A DNA stretch of 64,000 nt from Pohlia nutans (lineage: Eukaryota > Streptophyta > Bryopsida > Bryales > Mniaceae). A program made the translations under genes and the position numbers. This document shows positions 57,295 to 64,000 of the stretch, piece after piece. Under the pieces are notes generated by a model that was not told where the DNA came from, did no database searches, and saw only the letters and a list, made by a program, of their open reading frames with translations. Numbering within the stretch: the stretch's first letter is position 1; each line of letters starts with the position of its first letter. Location of the stretch: positions 6,956,001 to 7,020,000 of the forward strand of contig CM040087.1 of the NCBI GenBank assembly GCA_022496805.1, given 5' to 3'.

Positions 57295-57429
57295 CCCCAT
57301 ATTCATTAAATTGGCCAATTTTATTTATATTGACCGCCACACTATTCAAATAAAGAGAGTAAATGAACTGAAATCACACTATTTGAGCGGCCAATATAAT
57401 CAAAATTTGCCAATTTAATGAATATGGGG
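57295..57429. mobile_element. Palindromic MITE, 135 bp, inside the hAT element
   Basis: It starts CCCCATATTCATTAAATTGG and ends CCAATTTAATGAATATGGGG, perfect inverted repeats, with GACCGC / GCGGCC pairing further in. No convincing target duplication. It lies just upstream (in transposase direction) of the transposase remnant. Confidence 0.7.
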
Positions 57430-57652
57430 TTTCTTCTTGTTCCTTTTTTTTTTAATTTTTAATTTTTTTCTAAACATTACAGGACGGGTATTTTCAATTT
57501 GCAACCGGTTTTGGGACGGGTTTTTTTTTTTTCAACCTTTCCATGGACGGGTTGATTTTAAAATCACCGGTTTCGGGACGGGTTGCAATTTTTTTTGCCT
57601 TTCAATTCAAGGTTTTTGGACGTGGCTAGAACTTTGTGAAAAATCAGCCCTG

Positions 57653-58014
57653 CCTGCGGCTGTTTGTCTTGTTCCCCTTCCATCCCGCCCAGCGCCGCGC
57701 GTGCTACGTAGCGCATTGCTGCATCAGATGTACCTCCAACACCGCGCCCGGTGCATTATCGTTTGCCTTCCCCGGCCCTTCTTCGTCTTCGTCTTCTTCT
57801 TGTTGCTGGATATATCTTTCGGGCGCCATTACATTTCTTGAGCTCGAGGCCGGCGTTTTCTTGTTTTTCCGGAATGGCCACATCTTGCATTTCAATCGGC
57901 GCCATGGCCTCTCATTTCCACGGATTCTTCGTGCTATAGGATCCTTTCTTGCATTGGTGCGATCGTAATTTTTGTAGCACACGAGGTTTTTTTGGATCTG
58001 TACTGGTCATATAC
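57653..58014 (+). promoter_or_regulatory. Proximal promoter/leader of the fatty acid 2-hydroxylase gene
   Basis: GC-rich, leader-like sequence between the right end of the hAT element and the start codon. CT-rich stretch CTTCTTCGTCTTCGTCTTCT at about 57778 is typical of plant leaders. The hAT insertion therefore ends only about 360 bp before the ATG. Confidence 0.4.
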
Positions 58015-61000
58015 ATGGCGCCCTCGGTGGAGTGCAATGGCGGTGGAGGTATGGAGCCAGCGAGGTTTAGTAGTGAAGAGGTTGCATTGCACGACGCGTG
58101 GATAGTGGTTGACGGAGAGGTCTACGACGTCACGGAGTTTTTGCAGAGTCATCCCGGTGGTCCTGAAGTAAGTCGGATCCTTTTCTTGCAGTAGGCATTC
58201 CGTTCAAGAAACTTTGCATGTGATGAATGTGAGTCGGAGATTAGGAAAGAGCGACATTCTTGAATCTGCTGCCGATTTCTTTTTAGGAAGTTTTTCTTGA
58301 AGGTTTCCCTCCAATTTTGCATGTGAGATGATAGTGGTTTAAAGTTTCTGTTCTACCGGGAGAAGAAATCTCTGCTTTTCCTTATTAAACTGGTCAAAGA
58401 ACAATGCCCTGTACTTCCGTGAGGAATACAGTCTTTGTTTTCCTCCGAATCATACATGTTTTGAGCAGTTGTAGTGGACTTGTTACAGTTGAATGCTCTC
58501 CTTGTCACAGTTGGCAAGGTTACATCTCTTGTTTAGGGATTCTGGAACATCTCATCTGCGTTGCAGAGGTCTTAGCGCATTGTGAAATTTATTGTTGCAT
58601 CATTCTTAGAAGGATTAGACTTGCCTCCAATAATAATATTTATTTTTAGCATCACGTACTAATCCTGTGTTTATTACACGAGCGCTTGGTTATGTTTTAG
58701 GAGCTATAGAATAAAATAGAATGCTCTGACTTAGTCCATTTTGAGAATCATTGAACTACAAGAGCTCTGTTAATGCATAAGATGCGCTATCGCCGCTTGG
58801 AAGGTTTGATTTCAATTTTATTTATTGCTGGTGAAAAAAATCCATCTATGATTCATTCAGTGCGGTTTTTAATGTAGCAAGCGCTAATCTTTACCCTAAA
58901 AATTGTCAAGTACTTTTACATGATAGCATTGAAAAGTTTCTGTAAGTAGCATTTTCATCTCACTTGGTCTGCTAGTTCGTTGAGAAGTTCTCTCTTTTTC
59001 AATGGCATTTGTTAATCTAATTGTCAGAATAAGTTAATTACTGATTTCGGTGTAAGCAAAATTAGCTTGCACATTAGGAGGTGCAGATAACGTCTTGATG
59101 TTTTGAATTTTAAATGCACAGGTCATTCTGGAGCACCTTCAGCAGAAGGATGTAGGGCAGTTGATGAGGGGTATGAGTAACGCCTCTGATCATGCTCACA
59201 GCGAAGCTGCTTTTGGCATCCTCAAAGACTATCATATTGGAACTCTTAACGATATGCCATGGTACGATAGCTAAATACTTAGCCTTCTAATGATAACTTT
59301 GTTCCATTCCTGCTGAGTTTCGTCTGTAATTCTGCATGAGCTCTCTGTAATTGAAGAGTCTACAATATTTTATCGTAGTATACAGCAAGGGTAATGACCA
59401 TGGTTCTAAGACGAGTACAGCAGTTTTGCATGAATTTAGTTCTTTCATTCATGGGAAAGTTCTGAGAGTGATCTCAAGGAACAGGATGGCGTTGGCCAGG
59501 ACAAGTAGTGAGATGCTACATTTACTTCACATAGAGAATTGACTGACTTGGTAAAATATGTGAAGAGCAGTACAGTTTCAACAGGAATGCATCTGGCGAA
59601 ACGGGTTGATAGCAAAGACAATACTTACACGGTGGACTTGAACAAGCCATTAGTTTTCCAGGTACAGGCCACTCTTTCTATATGCTATTGAATTGACTTC
59701 ACTCTGCGTGATTGAACTGGCTTGCTCGGGAGGTTGGAAGCCTTGTGCATCTTTGGTCTTTGAATTGGTTACTGCGGGAATTATTGAAAATATCAGAATC
59801 TTTGTACAGTATCCATATTTAGGTATACCCGTGAATGGTAACTGCGGAGTGCTACAGAATAAATGTCGACCTAAATAGTTATGAATCTTATGTCTTGGTT
59901 CGAGCAATCACAGCAGATTTTATACCTCTACTGTACAGGTAGGGCATCTTGGAGACAGCTACCAGGAGTGGGTTCACCAGCCTATCGTGCAAAAGGAGAG
60001 TCCGCGTTTTTTCGCCAATGATTTTATGGAGGTGTGTAGGTTCTCACCTTTATCAGCAAGCCCTACAGCCATGTAAAGCACAAAGTTATTTGCCAAACTG
60101 ATTATTTCAGCCTTTTTAAAAGGCAGACTAGTGAGTCTGAAACGAGAGTGGAGTTTGTATTGGACTCTCCTTTCTGAAGCTGTTCAATCGTTTGCAGTCT
60201 TTGACGAAGACTCTTTGGTGGGTTGTGCCCGTCATATGGATCCCGGTAGTTTGTTGGTGCCAAGTCATTGCTATCCACAGGGGCTTTCCTGTGGACAAGT
60301 TACTTACTACCATGCCCTTGGGCATCTTCATCTGGACACTAGTAGAGTACACCTTGCACCGTTTTCTTTTTCATGTGAAGACTAAATCCTACTGGTAAGT
60401 TCAAGAATTATTTGAGTTTCTTTTTCTCCTTTCACTCGAGGGTTTGGATTAGACTTACCTTTTACGTTGTTTCGGTTATTTTTCACAAGTTTTATGCAAA
60501 TGTATTCCTACTTATTTGAAGAGTGTTGAAGAGGAAATCGTCATTAGCTGAACTTTTTGGGCGGTGTCTGGTAATCTTACAAGTGATTGGTATTTTATAG
60601 GGCAAATACACTCCATTATCTACTTCATGGCTGCCATCATAAACATCCTATGGATGGTTATCGACTTGTCTTTCCACCAACCTTTGCAGCCATGTTTGCT
60701 GTACCTGTAAGTGTCAATTTGGCAGTTGTAGGATTTGTGGCAACATCACAATCTTGAATTCTTGTTACATGTTTTGATTAGAACCTTGAAACCTTGTGCT
60801 TTGTTTTAGTGTTATTGGAGCCTGAGTTTAACTTCTGCAAATCTTGATGTGTTCCTCAGTTGTATGGCGTCCTTAAACTCCTTTTTTCAAGCATCTGGGC
60901 TCCATCGGTCTTTGGATTTGGTTTACTGGGATATACTCTATATGACGTGACGCACTACTTCCTCCACCACGGTACCCCAATAAACGATGCTACTCGAAAT

Positions 61001-61326
61001 TTAAAGGTAGGTGAACTCAACAGCTCCCTTGATGTTGTTTTGTGCTCCCTCGCTTACCATTGTCATATTGAATTGTTAATGAAACTTGCCCTCAGAGGTC
61101 TTTTCTAATAATTAGCAAGACTTCTAGGTAGGGAGTAACAGCATCAGGAATCATTATATACTAAGCCACAACGCTATGATATTTGTTGCAGCGGTACCAC
61201 CTCAACCATCACTTTAAAATGCAAGAAGATGGCTACGGCATCACGTCCCCATTCTGGGACTTTATTTTTGGTACTCTTCCGGCAACATTGAAATATGATT
61301 CCAATGTGCCACAGTGTGATCTTTAG
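58015..61326 (+). CDS. Fatty acid 2-hydroxylase with N-terminal cytochrome b5 domain
   Basis: It adds a 2-hydroxyl to very-long-chain fatty acids of ceramides in the ER membrane. Exons 58015-58167, 59122-59261, 59571-59661, 59939-60031, 60198-60394, 60601-60706, 60860-61006 and 61192-61326 join in frame to 353 aa. Residues 15-95 are a cytochrome b5 domain: WIVVDGEVYDVTEFLQSHPGG gives heme ligand H46, and DHAHSEAAF the second (H77). A linker leads to VDLNKPLVFQVGHLG, typical of plant FAH1/FAH2, and to the di-iron hydroxylase domain with four membrane-type segments. Its histidine boxes are H213xxxxH218, H234xxHHxH240, H292xxxHH297 and H312xxHH316. Arabidopsis FAH1/2 (about 237 aa) lack the b5 domain and borrow a separate b5; yeast Scs7 and animal FA2H have it. 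The exon 2/3 junction (Cys98) is the least certain one. Confidence 0.9.
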
Positions 61327-63826
61327 TTTATCTTCTTTCAATATGTTTGAAGATGAGGTGCTCAAAGCCAGTTCATTGGCCCATTTCGCTCATTGCATAC
61401 AACTACTCGACATTGTATACTATTCTGAATAAGTCGCTGAGGCGCTGGTCTACCGTAGGTCTTGAGAATGCAACTCTGACTGGGCTTGTGGTAGTCTAAG
61501 TATTAAGTGGTTAAAGTAGCACGATTGCTGCCTGTCATATTTCATTATTGAAATCTCAATTGTGAAAATGCTTCTTCATTAGTTGATGTCTTGGTGAGTT
61601 ACAATGCGGATAACTAGACTGTTTTCTCGTTGATGTTTCGGTGAGTCTTCTAGTTGACCGGTTCAAATCATGAGCTCAGGGATGAAATGTAATTCACACA
61701 ACCATTCTATAATTTTCCCCTGATCAGCAATGAACGAGCTAGAGGTGAGACAAGTGATTTAAAAGTAATTCTGCACTTGTGCATTAACACGTGTTAGATT
61801 ATGTTGACAATATTCCCTAGATACCTCAGAAATTTGGCCTGAACGGCACAGTGCAACACTACACTCTTCATTCTATTTAGTGTCCATTACATTATTGAGC
61901 CTAGACTTTCAGATGCTCTTGGATACTCTTGGATGCTTTATTCTTCTCATCTTAGATATGTTTTCCTTGTTTGATTCTTACTAAAATCCCTCATACAATG
62001 TCAAATGTCCTTTCTCACCATAGTTCCAAAAAAAGTTATTGCATTTGTAAAATTTGATTCAAGTAATCAGGAGTTTGAAACCCTATTGTTGTAAAAAGGT
62101 TATGTAGAGCCAAAAGGAAGTTACTTTAGTCTATGACTTTTTATTGTAAATGTAATTGTTTACTGGCTACATTTGCAGAAGAACGTGAGAATTATTAGTG
62201 CTTTGTCTATAGGTAGAAAATTATGTTTTTAGGTCCTAACATTGAATAGAATGAAGATTGGAGTTGCATTTACAAATTTAGAGTGGACATCTATGTATGG
62301 GTGGAATTGGCAAATGTCCAAGTCTCTTGACATTGCAAAAGTTTCATCCCTTAGTGATGAGTTTTTGAGTGATATTTTACTAAACATGCAACCTCAACCT
62401 TTTGTGTTGTTTATCAAATTAGAGATTTCACAAAGAACAATCTAAAGAGGCAATCTTCACTTCCTACTTTGCAAAATTGAGAATCGTGACCAAGTAGTGA
62501 CATAGACATTAAGGTGGGGCACCTAAAAGTAACAATGACTTCAAAATGCCGTCTTCATTTATGAGTAATTCACATTGATAAACATCTTCACTTGGTGCTT
62601 ATTTTTGCTTTACTCTAAAAGACCAAAGTGCTTTTTCTCCAAAAACACTCCATTGCTACCATTTTTACTCCCCCATGCAAAAAATCCAAAAAAATGTAAC
62701 TTTCTACCTTCTAACTGTAAGATCTTGTCCTAAACTATTTGAAAACATACACAACAAATTTCATTGATTTTGACTGCATGGATTTCAAGATAATTGCGTT
62801 TGATGGAAAAAAACACCCCAAAAAAACACATGCGTGAAAATTTTAGATATGTTTGACCATGGCTACATCAAAAACCTCACTGCCAAAACCTGTCGCACTT
62901 CACTTTCACATTCTATATGATGTTAATTAGCTATGTATCAATATTTGTTGTGGTTAGAGATGTTTGGGATGTTGAAGAACACCCTACATTTGTTGGGGGT
63001 TTAAAAGTTCAGAAAAGACTCTTTGTTTTTGGAATTGCAATATTTTTGACTTTTTGCAAATCCGAGCGGTGAAACATAAGTACATTCCACCCTCTATAGA
63101 ATGGCAAAATAAAATTTGAAAAAAATGAAATCTCCAAGTTTTAGAAGACATGTAGCATATTTTCTAAGACTTTTGGAGGTTAGGGGAGAAATAAAGGGTG
63201 AAAGAAGGGAATAGAAGTGCCACCTCACCTAACCCATTCCATTGTTCATGATCCACTAATTCTCAAGGTGGACTGCCACGTGGCACTCCTTCATTGGACG
63301 ATTTTTTTATTTTTTATTTTATTTTCAATTTTTTAAATTATATTTTTAATTATAAAAATTGAACTTTTAATTATACAAATTGAACTTTTAATTTAAGATA
63401 ATATTTTAAAATGTAAAATAATAAATTTCAATTAAAATTAGTAAATTCTATTTATAATAATTTAATTTAATTTATAATATTTTAATATTTTAAAATTTAA
63501 TGAGTTTGGAAAATAGAATAGTCTTCTGTCCCCCACAGTCCACCCCATTTTCTACAATCTGCCCATTTTGTTGCCTCTTCCCTAAATTTTTTTTTTTTTT
63601 TAAAAATGAAAAAATGAACTGTTTCTCTATTGCTTTCCTTTCTCTTGAAAAAAACACATTTCCCTCATTACTGTCACATACAGTGTCGAAATTCAAAAAT
63701 GAAGAATCCCCATTTTTGTGGCATATTGGGGAATCCACTATTGAATTTCCTTCAAAATTCTTCAAAAAATATGTTCACTGGAACCTACCCGATTCTCTAA
63801 ATGTCCTAGTTAAGACACTTGGTCCT
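61327..63826. other. 3' flank and AT-rich intergenic DNA
   Basis: The first few hundred bases are presumably 3' untranslated. The segment 63300-63500 is almost pure A/T. No gene, RNA or intact element is supported; the open frame at 63500 has no recognisable motif. Confidence 0.45.
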
Positions 63827-63830
63827 TTAA

Positions 63831-64000
63831 CCCCTAAATGACAGAGGGGGTAAGGGCCAAACCTAAATGTGCTATAAAATGTTGTTTCTACAACTTCGAT
63901 GAAGTATGGTTCAAAATAGAAAATGAGAAGCATGATGTTTAGTAATTATCCATACGGTCAAACTTTCAAAAAATGTTTTCGATACTCATTAAACAAATTT
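63831..64000 (+). mobile_element. TTAA element, family A, copy 5 (cut by window end)
   Basis: It starts CCCCTAAATGACAGAGGGGG after TTAA (63827-63830) and follows family A (GATGAAGTATGGTTC, GAGAAGCATGATG, TTATCCATACGGTCAAAC). The right end lies outside the window. Confidence 0.7.

Larger units (their letters stand above)
56491..57652 (-). mobile_element. Internally deleted hAT transposon with 8-bp target duplication
   Basis: CCTGCGGC lies on both sides (56483-56490 and 57653-57660). The left end is CAGTGGTGATTTTTCACAAG; the right end, on the other strand, is CAGGGCTGATTTTTCACAAA. CAG ends and 8-bp duplication are diagnostic of hAT. GGACGGGTT repeats lie inside both ends. It holds a decayed piece of transposase (57263-56946) and a palindromic MITE (57295-57429). 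At 1162 bp it is far shorter than an autonomous hAT. Confidence 0.85.

Overview
This is nuclear DNA of a land plant. The genes are split by many short GT-AG introns, and their families are plant ones: a TDBD/PHD/GNAT chromatin regulator, a plant-type FIGNL1-partner protein and an intronless eIF5 coding region. The space between genes is AT-rich and packed with small DNA transposons. A non-seed plant (lycophyte or bryophyte grade) is my guess, because the fatty acid 2-hydroxylase carries its own cytochrome b5 domain, which the Arabidopsis enzymes lack. The species cannot be fixed from the sequence alone.

Layout: (1) 587-3122 and 20890-23402 are inverted copies of one 2.5-kb block, each with an intact eIF5 gene (463 aa); they face each other tail to tail across 18 kb. 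(2) 16242-11888 (minus) is a seven-exon FLIP/FIRRM-like recombination gene, which I could join in frame throughout (1033 aa). (3) 23.4-34.2 kb has no gene I can support; it holds transposon fragments, a minisatellite and a microsatellite. (4) 36213-43900 (plus) is an 18-exon gene for a nuclear protein with two TDBD/Jas-like repeats, two PHD fingers and a GNAT domain (1229 aa), with a long leader upstream. (5) 44662-45695 is a 1-kb hairpin element, followed by a tRNA-Pro(CGG) gene at 45943. (6) 50988-48830 (minus) is a two-exon SLX1 structure-specific endonuclease gene. (7) 51.4-57.7 kb is a deep nest of transposons. (8) 58015-61326 (plus) is an eight-exon cytochrome b5-fused fatty acid 2-hydroxylase gene (353 aa).

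The most striking non-gene signal is a set of about twenty elements, 0.2-1.1 kb long, that start CCC(C/T) and end (A/G)GGG inside TTAA target duplications. At least six size and sequence families share this plan. Several carry a small hairpin just inside one end. One element (18738-20047) was hit twice by members of another family, and both insertions lie between duplicated TTAAs. That is the signature of piggyBac-type transposition, which is not a familiar superfamily in land plants. No transposase for them lies in this window.

Two genes (FLIP and SLX1) act in homologous recombination, one in translation start, one in chromatin regulation and one in sphingolipid modification. They are ordinary scattered plant genes, not a cluster. 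Exon coordinates below come from reading splice signals and checking that frames join; none has been tested against transcripts.
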